Shown: positions 1-8,749 of the stretch, piece after piece | Layout of the letters: every line of letters starts with the position of its first letter | How positions within the stretch are numbered: the first letter of the stretch is position 1 | Assembly: GCF_000716545.1 (NCBI RefSeq) | Contig: NZ_JNWZ01000005.1 | Location: forward strand, 1-64,000 | Reading direction: 5' to 3' | Source of the DNA: Kitasatospora phosalacinea | Lineage (GTDB): Bacteria > Actinomycetota > Actinomycetes > Streptomycetales > Streptomycetaceae | Length of the DNA: 64,000 nt | Notes under the pieces: generated by a model | Told to the model about the DNA's origin: nothing | What the model saw: the letters and a program-made list of their open reading frames with translations, nothing else | Database searches by the model: none | Translations under genes and position numbers: made by a program

Positions 1-128
1 GGGGATATGCCCTTGGGGGCGGGCGGGCGCTGGGGGAGGATGGCGGGACGGCGCCCGCGGCCCCCGGCTGGGGTCGGGGCGGCGCGGGCCGCAGCCGCGC
101 CGGGGCGGGCAGACACGAGGTGGGAGCG

Positions 129-1451
129 ATGAGCGTGGGCAGCGAGCGCGCGGTGACGGCCGAGTCGGAGGTCGCGGAGATCTGCCGCGACCTGATCCGG
201 ATCGACACCAGCAACTACGGCGACGGTTCGGGCCCGGGGGAGCGGAAGGCGGCCGAGTACGTGGCCGAGCAGCTCGCCGAGTTCGGGCTGGAGCCGCAGA
301 TCTTCGAGTCGGCCAAGGGGCGGGCCTCCACGGTGGTGCGGATCGAGGGTGAGGACCGGTCCCGGCCGGGCCTGCTGATCCACGGGCACACCGACGTGGT
401 GCCGGCCAACGCCGACGACTGGCGGGTGCACCCGTTCTCCGGGGAGATCACCGACGGCTGCGTGTGGGGCCGCGGCGCCGTCGACATGAAGGACATGGAC
501 GCGATGACCCTCGCGGTGGTCCGCGACCGGCTGCGCACCGGCCGCAAGCCCCCGCGCGACCTGGTGCTCGCGTTCCTCGCGGACGAGGAGGCCGGCGGCA
601 CGTACGGCGCCAGGTTCCTGGTGGACCGGCACCCGGAGCTGTTCGAGGGCGTCACCGAGGCGATCGGCGAGGTCGGCGGGTTCTCCTTCACCGTCAACGA
701 CCGGGCCCGGCTGTACCTGGTGGAGACGGCGGAGAAGGGCATGCACTGGATGCGCCTGACCGTCGAGGGCCGGGCCGGGCACGGCTCGATGGCGAACGAC
801 GACAACGCGATCACCGAGCTGTGCGAGGCGGTGGCCCGGCTCGGCCGGCACCAGTTCCCGCTGCGGATCACCAAGACCGTCCGGGCCTTCCTGGACGAGC
901 TCTCGGACGCGCTGGGCGTCCCGCTCGACCCGGAGGACATGGACGAGACGCTGCGGATCCTCGGCGGCATCGCCAAGATGATCGGCACCACCCTGCGCAA
1001 CACCGCCCAGCCGACCATGCTCGGCGCCGGCTACAAGGTGAACGTGATCCCCGGCCAGGCCACCGCGCACGTGGACGGCCGCTTCCTGCCCGGCTACGAG
1101 GAGGAGTTCCTGGCCGAGCTGGACAGCGTCCTCGGCCCGCGGGTGAAGCGCGAGAGCCTGCACCACGACAAGGCGATCGAGACCAGCTTCGACGGCGCCC
1201 TGGTCGAGGCGATGCAGACCGCGCTGCGCGCCGAGGACCCGATCGCCCGGGCCGTCCCGTACTGCCTGTCCGGCGGCACCGACGCCAAGTCCTTCCAGGA
1301 CCTGGGCATCCGCTGCTTCGGCTTCGCGCCGCTGCAGCTCCCGCCGGAGCTGGACTTCGCCGGGATGTTCCACGGCGTGGACGAGCGGGTGCCGGTGGAC
1401 GGCCTGAAGTTCGGCGTGCGGGTGCTGGACCGGTTCATCGACCTGGCCTGA
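129..1451 (+). CDS. M20-family metallopeptidase / amidohydrolase
   Basis: A 440-residue zinc-dependent hydrolase of the M20 (ArgE/DapE/CPG2) family, probably cytoplasmic since there is no signal peptide. Metal-binding landmarks are in order: HGHTDVVP near residue 85, GAVDMKD near 117 and the catalytic pair in ADEEAGG near 153. A dimerisation (lid) domain follows at about 190-310. The substrate, a dipeptide or N-acyl amino acid, cannot be told. A GTG at 120 is possible, but the ATG at 129 sits six to eight bases after GAGGTGGGAG and gives the better start. The gene stands alone, followed by 300 bp with a repeat block and then the chaplin genes. The family is certain, the substrate is not. Confidence 0.9.
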   Translation: MSVGSERAVTAESEVAEICRDLIRIDTSNYGDGSGPGERKAAEYVAEQLAEFGLEPQIFESAKGRASTVVRIEGEDRSRPGLLIHGHTDVVPANADDWRVHPFSGEITDGCVWGRGAVDMKDMDAMTLAVVRDRLRTGRKPPRDLVLAFLADEEAGGTYGARFLVDRHPELFEGVTEAIGEVGGFSFTVNDRARLYLVETAEKGMHWMRLTVEGRAGHGSMANDDNAITELCEAVARLGRHQFPLRITKTVRAFLDELSDALGVPLDPEDMDETLRILGGIAKMIGTTLRNTAQPTMLGAGYKVNVIPGQATAHVDGRFLPGYEEEFLAELDSVLGPRVKRESLHHDKAIETSFDGALVEAMQTALRAEDPIARAVPYCLSGGTDAKSFQDLGIRCFGFAPLQLPPELDFAGMFHGVDERVPVDGLKFGVRVLDRFIDLA

Positions 1452-1473
1452 CCCGGCGTACGGGAGAACGGGC

Positions 1474-1566
1474 GGGAAGACGGTCGGGGAAACCGGCGGG
1501 GAAACGGTCGGGGAAACCAATGGGGAAGCGATCGGGCGAACCGGCGGGGAAACGGTCGGGAACGGC
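1474..1566. repeat. Four imperfect 24-bp tandem repeats
   Basis: Units begin at 1474, 1498, 1522 and 1546, and the last is incomplete. Each 24-bp unit is two related 12-bp halves, GGGGAAACGGTC and GGGGAAACCGGC, with small changes between copies. The block lies directly after the peptidase stop codon and about 190 bp before the chaplin start. Its role is unknown; it may be a protein-binding array or a slippage product. Confidence 0.8.
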
Positions 1567-1754
1567 GGGGCCGGAAGTCGGACTAGTCGGTCCAGCATCA
1601 GAGCTGCCGAGCATCCGAAATGGCGATCACCTGTTCGCTTGATCACTTCAACGGGTGAATGCGGTTCCGGCCCCGTGTCCCGCTCGTGGCGGCTTCGTTC
1701 TTCCGGGTGCAGCCCGGGGGAACGGGCTGGAAACGACCAGGAGGAGCAGTTCAG

Positions 1755-1997
1755 ATGAAGGCCAAGAAGATCGCTGCCGTTGTCGCCGCCACCGGTGGCC
1801 TGGTGCTCGCGGGCGCCGGCGCCGCCTCGGCGCACGGCGGCGCGCACGCGGACGGTTCCGCGGTCGCCTCCCCGGGTGTGCTCTCCGGCAACCTGATCCA
1901 GATCCCGGTGCACGTCCCGGTGAACGTCTGCGGCAACACCATCAGCGTGATCGGCCTGCTCAACCCGGCGTTCGGCAACGCCTGCCAGAACGTCTGA
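1755..1997 (+). CDS. chpH: Short chaplin (ChpH-like)
   Basis: An 80-residue secreted short chaplin. The Sec signal peptide covers about residues 1-28 (KAKK, a hydrophobic stretch, then ASAH). One chaplin domain follows, with the paired cysteines in VNVCGNT and GNACQNV and the hallmark VIGLLNPAFGN. Chaplins assemble into amyloid-like fibres that make aerial hyphae and spores hydrophobic. The start is fixed by AGGAGGAGCAGTTCAG immediately upstream. A GC-rich hairpin follows at 2041-2077, and the long chaplin lies next on the same strand, matching the S. coelicolor chpC-chpH pairing as I recall it. The family is certain; the H designation rests on position. Confidence 0.93.
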   Translation: MKAKKIAAVVAATGGLVLAGAGAASAHGGAHADGSAVASPGVLSGNLIQIPVHVPVNVCGNTISVIGLLNPAFGNACQNV

Positions 1998-2040
1998 GCG
2001 GGCCCGTCGCTGATCGACGGGGCGCCTGACCGCGAGTATC

Positions 2041-2077
2041 CCGCCCCCGCGCGACCCCCTGTGTCGCGCGGGGGCGG
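2041..2077 (+). terminator. Terminator hairpin after the short chaplin
   Basis: A perfect 14-bp stem (CCGCCCCCGCGCGA with its complement) and a 9-nt loop, 43 bp after the stop codon. There is no T-run, as is common in streptomycetes. Confidence 0.75.
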
Positions 2078-2217
2078 ACGCGTGTCCGGGCGCCTGTTCG
2101 GGCGCGCGCCGGGGCGGGGTGCCGGGAGCGTGCGGGCTCGGTGCCACGACCGGGTGAACGCCGCGGTTCCCGGGGAAAGGCGCAGCTCACCCGATCGGAT
2201 GAACTGACTGCAGATGG

Positions 2218-2245
2218 CTCAACCTTCACCGTCACGGGTCGTTGA
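2218..2245 (+). promoter_or_regulatory. Possible sigma-BldN-like promoter of the long chaplin
   Basis: CTCAAC (2218-2223), a 16-bp spacer and CGTTGA (2240-2245). The recalled BldN consensus is CGTAAC, 16 bp, CGTTGA, so the -10 element is perfect and the -35 matches 4 of 6. Chaplin genes are known members of the BldN regulon. The 1998-2387 gap otherwise holds the terminator and two direct copies of GGAAATCCGG at 2311 and 2327. Confidence 0.45.
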
Positions 2246-2387
2246 TGTAGTGCTGCCGCCGTCGCGGCAGGCAATTCCGACTATCGGATCGCCGACGGGT
2301 TCCGGGTGACGGAAATCCGGGGAACCGGAAATCCGGCCCGGGCCGGTCGGCACGGATCCGTCGAGTGAGAAACAGCAAGGGGAGTCA

Positions 2388-3221
2388 ATGCGACAGGTCG
2401 CCAGGAAAGGCCTCCTCACGGCCATGGCCACCGGCAGCGTGCTGGCCTCGACCGCGGGCTACGCCCACGCGGCCGCCGATGCGCACGGCGTGGCGGCCAA
2501 CTCGCCCGGCGTGGGCTCCGGGAACGCGGTGCAGGTGCCCGTGGAGCTCCCCGTGAACGCCTGCGGCAACACGATCAACGTGATCGGCCTGCTCAACCCG
2601 GCGTACGGCAACGACTGTTCCAACGTCAGCACCGGCGGTCACACCGGCACCAGCGGTCACACCGGCACCAGCGGTCACACCGGCAGCGGCCGCCACGCCG
2701 ACGGCAGCACCGCCGGGTCCGGCTCCGCCGCGAGCGGGACGGCCGCCGGCTCGCCCGGCGTCGCCTCGGGCAACAACGTGCAGGTGCCGGTCACCGCGCC
2801 GGTCAACGCCTGCGGCAACTCGGTCAACGTGGTGGGCCTCGGCAACCCGGCGTTCGGCAACGACTGCTCGAACACCCCCGCCCCGCCGCCGCACACCACC
2901 CCGCACACCACCCCGCCGACCACTCCGCCGCACGGCCACGACTGCCCGGAGACCGGCGGCGAGCACAGCACCCCGCCGTCCACGCCGTCCACGCCGCCCA
3001 CCGACCGCAACGGCGGCCCCAACGGCGACGAGCCGTCCGTTCCCGCCGCGCCGCAGACGCCCGTCACCCAGGCCCGGGCCGCCGCCCCCGCCGTCGCGGG
3101 CCAGGCGCAGCTGGCCTCCACCGGCGCGTCCGGCCTGGAGGTGCTGGCCCCGGCCGGGATCGCGCTGCTGCTCGGCGGTGGCGTGCTCTACCGCCGCTCG
3201 CGGTCCCTCGCCCGCCGCTGA
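2388..3221 (+). CDS. chpC: Long chaplin with two chaplin domains and a sortase signal (ChpC-like)
   Basis: A 277-residue cell-wall-anchored chaplin. A signal peptide ends near residue 30. Two chaplin domains follow (about 33-76 and 120-165), each with the paired Cys residues and the NPAYGNDC or NPAFGNDC ending. They are joined by a Gly/His/Thr/Ser linker with six-residue repeats (GHTGTS). A Pro/Thr-rich wall-spanning stretch leads to the sorting signal LASTG (near 241), a hydrophobic helix and a basic tail ending in SLARR. LAxTG is the motif of class E sortases, so the protein is expected to be covalently attached to peptidoglycan and to seed the short-chaplin layer. A strong hairpin follows. 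Confidence 0.95.
   Translation: MRQVARKGLLTAMATGSVLASTAGYAHAAADAHGVAANSPGVGSGNAVQVPVELPVNACGNTINVIGLLNPAYGNDCSNVSTGGHTGTSGHTGTSGHTGSGRHADGSTAGSGSAASGTAAGSPGVASGNNVQVPVTAPVNACGNSVNVVGLGNPAFGNDCSNTPAPPPHTTPHTTPPTTPPHGHDCPETGGEHSTPPSTPSTPPTDRNGGPNGDEPSVPAAPQTPVTQARAAAPAVAGQAQLASTGASGLEVLAPAGIALLLGGGVLYRRSRSLARR
2637..2690. repeat. Three 18-bp in-frame repeats in the chaplin linker
   Basis: GGTCACACCGGCACCAGC starts at 2637, 2655 and 2673, the third copy with two or three changes. It encodes the GHTGTS linker repeats. Confidence 0.85.
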
Positions 3222-3254
3222 CACCCGGCTGACACCGGGCCGCCGCGCCCGCAC

Positions 3255-3324
3255 CACCGCACGCCCGCGCCCGGGCGCCCCGCCGTACGCGACAGGAGGG
3301 GTGCCCGGGCGCGGGCGTGCGGTG
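3255..3324. terminator. Bidirectional terminator between convergent genes
   Basis: A perfect 22-bp inverted repeat (3255-3276 with 3303-3324) around a 26-nt loop, lying between the convergent chaplin gene and the DUF5703 gene, so it can end both transcripts. Confidence 0.85.
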
Positions 3325-3343
3325 ACTGGTCGGTGGATCCCCG

Positions 3344-3556
3344 CTACCAGGTGGAACGGACCTGCCGGATGATCCGCCGCTTCAGCCGGACCGTGCGACT
3401 GCCGTCGGGGAACAGCCGGAGCCGGTCCAGCTCCCAGTTCCCGTACTCGGCGTGCTCGGTGAGGAGCTGCCGCGCGGCGTTCCTGGTGGTGCCGCGGGGC
3501 AGGCGGAGCGACTGGTACTCGTACTCCGGAAGCCGGGCCGTTTTGGTAGGGATCAA
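3344..3556 (-). CDS. DUF5703-family small protein
   Basis: A 70-residue protein that I recognise as the actinobacterial DUF5703 family from YEYQSLRLPRGTTR, the HAEYGNWELDRLRL core and the C-terminal RRIIRQV. It is basic and has no signal or membrane segment; the function is unknown. The start is TTG at 3556, supported by GGAGGAG six bases upstream and by the absence of a better ATG or GTG. The 394-bp gap upstream (3557-3950) separates it from a divergent hypothetical gene and must hold both promoters; no convincing boxes were seen there. Confidence 0.75.
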   Translation of the reverse strand: MIPTKTARLPEYEYQSLRLPRGTTRNAARQLLTEHAEYGNWELDRLRLFPDGSRTVRLKRRIIRQVRSTW

Positions 3557-3950
3557 GGCGTCTCCTCCGCTGCTGTGCTGCCTGCAAGCCTACGGCGCGT
3601 CGCCGACAGGTCGCCGGTTCGGGTACGGCCCGTCCGGCTGGACGGTCCGAGCCTCGCCCCGGCCCGAGCTGATCGTCAATCAGTTTTCCCGTACCGGGAG
3701 GGATACCCGCCCCGGAGCGCCCCGATGCGCGAGCGGGCACGGCCGGGAACGGCCGGGGGAGCGGGCGGAGGACCGGCCGGGGATCGGCCGGGCGGGGGCG
3801 GAACCGCTCGGGCGGGGCCCGGGAGACCGCCCGCGGTGGCGGTCGCAGAAGCACCCGGAACGGACATCGGGGGTGAACTTGCCCGGTTTTAGCGGCTGTA
3901 GGTGACAACCGCTGTGCGTGTCGTCGCCAGGTGGAGATAGCGTCTGCACC

Positions 3951-4556
3951 ATGTCTGATGCCGCGCAGCTGACCATCACCGAGGTACGGGCCGCCGCAGA
4001 GGCGGTCAAGACCGCCATCGACCGCCACCTGCAGGCCGTCTCCAGCTCCACCGAATCCGGCGATCCGGTCGTCGTCCACGCGTACGAGGAGCTCGCGGCG
4101 GCGGCCATCGCCTACGACCAGATCCTGTACGAGGTCTACGACGAGGTCACCCCCTTCGAGATCCCCGGGGACGACGCCGGGTCCGGGTACCAGGGCCCCG
4201 AGCACCCCGAGGCGATCAGCGTGCTGATCCGCCGCGACTACCTGATCGCCGACCCCAAGCGGCTGCGCGCCCAGGCCGAACGGGTCGACGAGTCGCTCGC
4301 GCCCGGCGAGGGCGCCGAGGGCGAGGTGACGGCGGCGATCGGCGTGCTGTTCGGCGAGTACGAGCCGGACGAGATCGCCGCCCGCGCCGAGGAGTTCGGC
4401 CTGGAGGAGGGCGACTCCACGCTGTGGGTGTCGGCCGCCGAACCGTCCGACCCGGGCGAGTGGCTGCCCGAGCCGTTCGACGGCGCCGACCCGGAGCTGC
4501 TGATCTGCCGCTTCGACGTCAGCGAGGTCTACGACGACGAGCTCGACGAGCTCTGA
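3951..4556 (+). CDS. Conserved acidic hypothetical protein
   Basis: A 201-residue, strongly acidic, soluble protein, Ala/Glu/Asp-rich, starting MSDAAQLTITEVR. An N-terminal helical region (about 1-60) is followed by a segment naming a Tyr-rich stretch (YDQILYEVYDEVTPF), and the tail is VYDDELDEL. There is no signal peptide or membrane helix. I do not recognise the family, though its length and composition suggest a streptomycete-conserved protein. The ATG at 3951 is chosen over an upstream in-frame start at 3918 because only the former begins a normal N-terminus. A near-perfect hairpin follows. Confidence 0.7.
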   Translation: MSDAAQLTITEVRAAAEAVKTAIDRHLQAVSSSTESGDPVVVHAYEELAAAAIAYDQILYEVYDEVTPFEIPGDDAGSGYQGPEHPEAISVLIRRDYLIADPKRLRAQAERVDESLAPGEGAEGEVTAAIGVLFGEYEPDEIAARAEEFGLEEGDSTLWVSAAEPSDPGEWLPEPFDGADPELLICRFDVSEVYDDELDEL

Positions 4557-4570
4557 GCGGCCCGCCGCCC

Positions 4571-4621
4571 GCTCCCGCCCGGCCCCGCGCGGCAGAGCAC
4601 CGCACGGGGCCCGGCGGGAGC
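4571..4621 (+). terminator. Terminator after the acidic hypothetical gene
   Basis: A 17-bp stem with one central mismatch (4571-4587 with 4605-4621) and a loop of about 17 nt, starting 15 bp after the stop codon. Confidence 0.75.
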
Positions 4622-4742
4622 GGGGGAACAGGGGGGACGGGCACGCGGACGGACGGGCCCGTCCGACCGGCGGTCGGTGACGCGCCCCGGCACCCGCGCG
4701 TCCGGGGGCGGCCGGAGAACGGCCGCACAGGCGGCGGGCGGG

Positions 4743-4931
4743 GTGCGGTTCCGACTTCTCGGGCCGCTGGAGGTCGGCCGGGCGATCGACCGGATGGGCG
4801 CGGCCCGGATCTCCCGGGGGCGTCCGGCGCGGGCCGGGGAGTACCGGGAGCAGGCGATCCGGGTCTTCGCCGCGGTCGGCGGAGGGGAAGTCGAAACGGT
4901 GCGCCGGCGGATGGCCGAGCCCTTCTCCTGA
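4743..4931 (+). pseudogene. Remnant of a SARP/AfsR-type regulator gene
   Basis: A 62-codon reading frame starts VRFRLLGPLEVG, the typical N-terminus of SARP (BTAD) regulators. It then jumps at once to EYREQAIRVFAAVGGGEVETV, which resembles the last TPR-like helices of the same proteins. The DNA-binding, BTAD and NB-ARC parts are missing, so a large internal deletion is the simplest reading. It lies alone in the 930-bp gap 4557-5488, which otherwise holds only two terminator hairpins and no other gene I can support. The ends resemble the family; the deletion is inferred. Confidence 0.45.
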
Positions 4932-5409
4932 CTTCGCGTCCGGGGAATCCCGATTACCCGCCGAATTCCCCCTCGGCCCATTGCCAACGCATTGCCAACC
5001 GATGGCCCGCCCATTCCGGTAATTCGCACGCCCGGGGGTGCCCCCCCGCCGCCGCCCTTCCGGAGCGGGCGGCTCCAGACCGGGGCCGCCGGCTACTCGT
5101 CGGCTCCCCGCCCGCCCTCCGCCCGCCAACCCGGGCGCGGGCCGGACCGCTTCGGAGAATTCGCGCGCGAACGCGTCCGAATTCGGCTACCGTTCGGGCA
5201 GCAACGGAGTCGCATTCCGGCCTTCCGTCCCGCGGGAGCGGAACACCGGAATGCGGTCGCCGATGCGGCCGTACGTCGCACGGGGGACTACTGCCGGTCC
5301 ACGGCGGACGAGGGAGAAGCGCTTCGACGGTGAGGCGCCGGGGGATTGCGGCGGCTCTCCCCCACCCGAGCCCGCCGAACGGCTGGCCCGGCAGCAGCGT
5401 GTACGTGTA

Positions 5410-5453
5410 CCGCGGGTGCGGCGGCGGGGGGTGCCCCGCCGCCGCACCCGCGG
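5410..5453 (-). terminator. Terminator after the RecD-like gene
   Basis: A perfect 20-bp stem (5410-5429 with 5434-5453) with a GGTG loop, 36 bp beyond the stop codon of the leftward RecD-like gene. Confidence 0.85.
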
Positions 5454-5488
5454 CTCTTTCCCGGTCCCGAGGCTCCGGCCCGGGAGGG

Positions 5489-7741
5489 CTACTGCGCGGT
5501 GAGCACCGAGCGCAGCCGGGTGGTGCGGTCCTGCGCGGGCCGCTCGGTGACCGCCTGGTCCAGCGCGGGGCCGGCCGCGTGCACCACCGACAGGTGCCGC
5601 TCGGCCCGGCCGAACGCCGAGTACACCCACTGCCTGGTCAGCTGCCCGGCCGCCTCCGGCGGCAGCACCACGACCACCGCGGGCCAGCGCCGCCCGACCG
5701 CCTGGTGGGCCGTCACCGCCCAGCCGTGGCGCAGCTTCCGGGCCTGCGCCGGGGTCAGCGTGATCCGGCCGCCGTCGGCCAGCTCCACGTGCAGGCCGCC
5801 CGCGTCGCCGTCCAGCACCCGCCCGGGCAGGCTGACGCCCAGCGCGGGGGAGTGCACCACCCGGTCGCCCGGGTCGAAGCCGCCGAACCGGCCGGGGCCG
5901 GGGTTCAGCCGGGCCTTGGCGGCCGCGTTCAGCGCCCGCGTCCCGGCCGGGCCGCCGTGGCCCGGGGTCAGCAGCACCGTCTGCTCGGACGGGACGGACA
6001 GCGCGCGCGGGATGGAGTCGGTCAGCAGCTGGACGGCCCGGTGCACGGCCTCCCCGCCGTCCCGCGCGGTGAGGATCACCACCTCCTTGTCCGGGGCGTC
6101 CACCGGCTGCAGCTCGCCGACGCCGACGCCGGAGACCAGCTCGCCGATCGGCCCGGGGTCGGGCGTCCGGGAGGCCACCGCCGGGCAGGTCTTGGCGGCC
6201 CGCAGGTCGGCGAAGAACCGGCCGGGGCCGGCCGACCAGAGGCCCTCCGGGTCTCCGGAGAGCACCAGCCGGGCGCCGTCCGCCACCGCCTCCAGCAGCG
6301 TCGCCGCGGTCTCCACGTCCAGCAGCGGGGCGTCCAGCACCACCAGCACGTCGAGTTCGAGGGTTCCGTCCACCGCGCGCGGCACGTCCGCGCCGTACAG
6401 CAGGTCGTTCAGGGTGCCGATCCGCCCGGCGGCGGGGGAGCCCTCCGGCAGCAGCGCCGCCAGCGCGTCCCGCCCCTGGCCGGTCCAGGTGGCGGCCCAG
6501 GCCCGCAGGCCCAGCCCGGCGGCGGCGTGCAGCAGCGCGGCGGGCTCGGCCCGGGCCGCCTCGCCGCCGGTGTGCAGCACCAGGCCGGAGCCGGCCGCGG
6601 CCCGCACCAGCGCCTGCGCCGAAGGCGAGGGCGCCGCCGCGGCGGCCTCCTCCCAGGCGGCCGGACCGGGCTGCGCGGACGCGCCCTCCGCCCCGGCCTC
6701 CGCCCCGTCCTCGACCCGGTCCTCCGCCCCGGCCTCCGCCCCGTCCTCGACCCCGTCCTCCGCCGCCGCGGCGTCCCCGCCCGGGACGAAGGTGGACAGC
6801 AGCCGGACCAGGCCCTCGCCGAGGCTCTCCTCGGCCAGCGCCAGCCGCTCCAGGGCGAGCATGGTGCGGACGGGCGGCTCCTCGTCCTCGTCGTGGCTGC
6901 CGGGGGGCATCGGCAGTTCCTCCTGGAACGGCATCACCCGCCCGTCCACCAGCACCGCCTGCAGCGCACCCTCCGGGTCCGGCACCCGCTGGGCGCGCAG
7001 CGCCTCGGCGACCTCGCCGAGCTCCTGGGCCGAGTGCCCGCGCAGCGCGGCCTGCTCCAGCAGCCAGGACACCAGCGCCTGGGCGCGGCGCTGGTCGCCC
7101 GGCTGGGCGGCCGGGCCGAGCAGCGCCTTGGCGAAGCCGTCCGCGTGCTCGGGGCGCACCCCGGGCAGCGAGAGCACCGCCCACGGGTCCTCCCGCAGCT
7201 GCTCCGCCGCGCCCTCGCCGAGCGCGGCCAGCGCGGGGGCCGCCAGGTCGGCGGGCGCGCCGCCGGCCGCCAGCACCTCGGTGACGGCGGCCAGCGCGGC
7301 CTTGCGCTGCGCGTCGTCGACGGGGGCGCCGGCAGCGTCGAGGGGCGCGGCCGGGCGGCGGACCGGCCGCGCGGACGGGCCGTCAACCGGGCCGCCGGCC
7401 GGACGCCCGGACGGGGCGTCAGCGGACGGGACGCCGGTGGACGGCTGCCCGGCGGACGGCTGCTCGGCGGACGGTTCGCCGGTGGAAGGCCCGTCGGCGA
7501 CCGGCCCGTCGTCGGCCGGAAGGTCGTCGGCCGGAAGGTCGGCGTCGCGCGGGCGGGGCGGGGCGATGATGTCGTTCGCGTTGATCGCGCCGATCGCCTT
7601 GGCCAGCGCGGCCACCGCGGCGGCGCGCTGCTCGGCGGTGAGCGGCGCGTCAGCCGTCCGCCCAGCGCTGTCGTCCGGGGTGTCCGGGGCGGCCGTCGGC
7701 TCCGCCGGGCGCTCGGCCGGGCTCTGCTCGGGGGTGGTCAT
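5489..7741 (-). CDS. RecD2-like protein with degenerate ATPase motifs
   Basis: A 750-residue protein. The N-terminus (1-130) is low-complexity Pro/Ser/Ala. Next come a helix-hairpin-helix-like region with GVRPEHADGFAKALLG, and a RecD/UvrD-type helicase core from about 375 to the end. The C-terminal 2B-like motif GWAVTAHQAVGR and the downstream LTRQWVYSAFGRAE match RecD2 well. The Walker A position reads HTGGEAARAE instead of GGPGTGKT, and the Walker B DEAS is replaced by DAPLLD, so nucleotide hydrolysis looks unlikely. An in-frame 36-bp repeat (GAEAGAED and VEDGAEAG) near residues 323-348 is Glu/Ala-rich. The gene sits 30 bp after the aldo/keto reductase gene. The fold is fairly sure; activity is doubtful. 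Confidence 0.75.
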   Translation of the reverse strand: MTTPEQSPAERPAEPTAAPDTPDDSAGRTADAPLTAEQRAAAVAALAKAIGAINANDIIAPPRPRDADLPADDLPADDGPVADGPSTGEPSAEQPSAGQPSTGVPSADAPSGRPAGGPVDGPSARPVRRPAAPLDAAGAPVDDAQRKAALAAVTEVLAAGGAPADLAAPALAALGEGAAEQLREDPWAVLSLPGVRPEHADGFAKALLGPAAQPGDQRRAQALVSWLLEQAALRGHSAQELGEVAEALRAQRVPDPEGALQAVLVDGRVMPFQEELPMPPGSHDEDEEPPVRTMLALERLALAEESLGEGLVRLLSTFVPGGDAAAAEDGVEDGAEAGAEDRVEDGAEAGAEGASAQPGPAAWEEAAAAAPSPSAQALVRAAAGSGLVLHTGGEAARAEPAALLHAAAGLGLRAWAATWTGQGRDALAALLPEGSPAAGRIGTLNDLLYGADVPRAVDGTLELDVLVVLDAPLLDVETAATLLEAVADGARLVLSGDPEGLWSAGPGRFFADLRAAKTCPAVASRTPDPGPIGELVSGVGVGELQPVDAPDKEVVILTARDGGEAVHRAVQLLTDSIPRALSVPSEQTVLLTPGHGGPAGTRALNAAAKARLNPGPGRFGGFDPGDRVVHSPALGVSLPGRVLDGDAGGLHVELADGGRITLTPAQARKLRHGWAVTAHQAVGRRWPAVVVVLPPEAAGQLTRQWVYSAFGRAERHLSVVHAAGPALDQAVTERPAQDRTTRLRSVLTAQ

Positions 7742-7771
7742 CGCGGGAAGGCTCCTTCGACGGGCGGGCGG

Positions 7772-8749
7772 TCACAGCTCCGTCCAGCCCTGGTCCGGGT
7801 AGCGGTGCACCGGGGCCGACACGTCGTCCAGCGCAGCGCGGATCTCACCCGGAAGCGTAAGCGCCTCGACCGACAGCGAGGACTGCAGCTGGGCGGCGGT
7901 GCGGGCGCCCAGCAGGGTGGCCGACACGCCCGGACGGTCGCGGACCCAGGCGAGCGCCACCTTCAGCGGGGTGGAGGCGAGCCCGTCGGCGGCGGTGGCC
8001 AGCGCGTCCACGATCCGCCGGGAGCCCTCGCCCAGGTACGGCTGCACCGATCCGGCGGGGTGCGGGGAGGTGCCGCGCGACTCGGGGGGCACGCCGTGCC
8101 GGTACTTGCCGGTCAGCACGCCCCGGCCGAGCGGCGAGCAGGCCAGCAGGCCGACCCCGGCGTCCAGCGCGGCGGGCAGCGCCTCGCGCTCGATGCCGCG
8201 CTGCAGCAGCGAGTACTCCAGCTGGACGGAGGCCAGCGGGGTGCTGCCGGGCAGCGCGTGCTGGCGGGCCGCGGACTTGGCCAGCTGCCAGCCGCTGTAC
8301 TGGCAGACCCCGACGTACCGGGCCCGGCCGGAGGAGACCGCCAGGTCGAGCGCGTGCAGGGTCTCCTCGGTGGGGGTGGCCGGGTCGTGCGCGTGCACCT
8401 GCCACAGGTCGACGTGGTCGGTGTTCAGCCGGCGCAGCGAGGCGTCCAGGGCGTTCAGCAGGTGGCCGCGGGAGGCGTCGCGGCGGCGCGAGCCGGGCAG
8501 CGCGCCCGCCTTGGTGGCGATCACCAGCTCGGAGCGCGGGACCAGGCCGTCCGTCAGCCGGGACAGCAGGTACTCGGCGCCGCCGTCCGCGTACACGTCG
8601 GCGGTGTCCACCAGGGTGCCGCCCGCGTCCACGAACGCCTTCAACTGCTCGGCGGCCTCGTGCTCGTCGGTGTCCCGGCCCCAGGTGAGGGTGCCCAGAC
8701 CGAGCCGGGAGACCCGCAGGCCGGTCCGGCCGAGCTGTCGCTGTTCCAT
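7772..8749 (-). CDS. Aldo/keto reductase
   Basis: A 325-residue NADPH-dependent oxidoreductase of the AKR superfamily, cytoplasmic TIM barrel. Visible landmarks are the N-terminal LGRTGLRVSRLGLGTLTWG, the catalytic Asp in FVDAGGTLVDTADVYADG with Tyr in DVYADG, Lys in VIATKAG, and the conserved HDPATPTEETLHAL. The substrate is unknown. The ATG at 8749 follows GGAGGGCGCG; an upstream in-frame start would add a 51-residue tail with no family match. It is the first gene of a two-gene leftward unit with the RecD-like gene, and is divergent from the LLM oxidoreductase gene across 228 bp. Confidence 0.9.
   Translation of the reverse strand: MEQRQLGRTGLRVSRLGLGTLTWGRDTDEHEAAEQLKAFVDAGGTLVDTADVYADGGAEYLLSRLTDGLVPRSELVIATKAGALPGSRRRDASRGHLLNALDASLRRLNTDHVDLWQVHAHDPATPTEETLHALDLAVSSGRARYVGVCQYSGWQLAKSAARQHALPGSTPLASVQLEYSLLQRGIEREALPAALDAGVGLLACSPLGRGVLTGKYRHGVPPESRGTSPHPAGSVQPYLGEGSRRIVDALATAADGLASTPLKVALAWVRDRPGVSATLLGARTAAQLQSSLSVEALTLPGEIRAALDDVSAPVHRYPDQGWTEL

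Noticed and set aside
2385..5129. A 914-codon minus-strand frame across the chaplin, DUF5703 and hypothetical genes
   Set aside because: It crosses two terminators and several real genes and has no recognisable domain.
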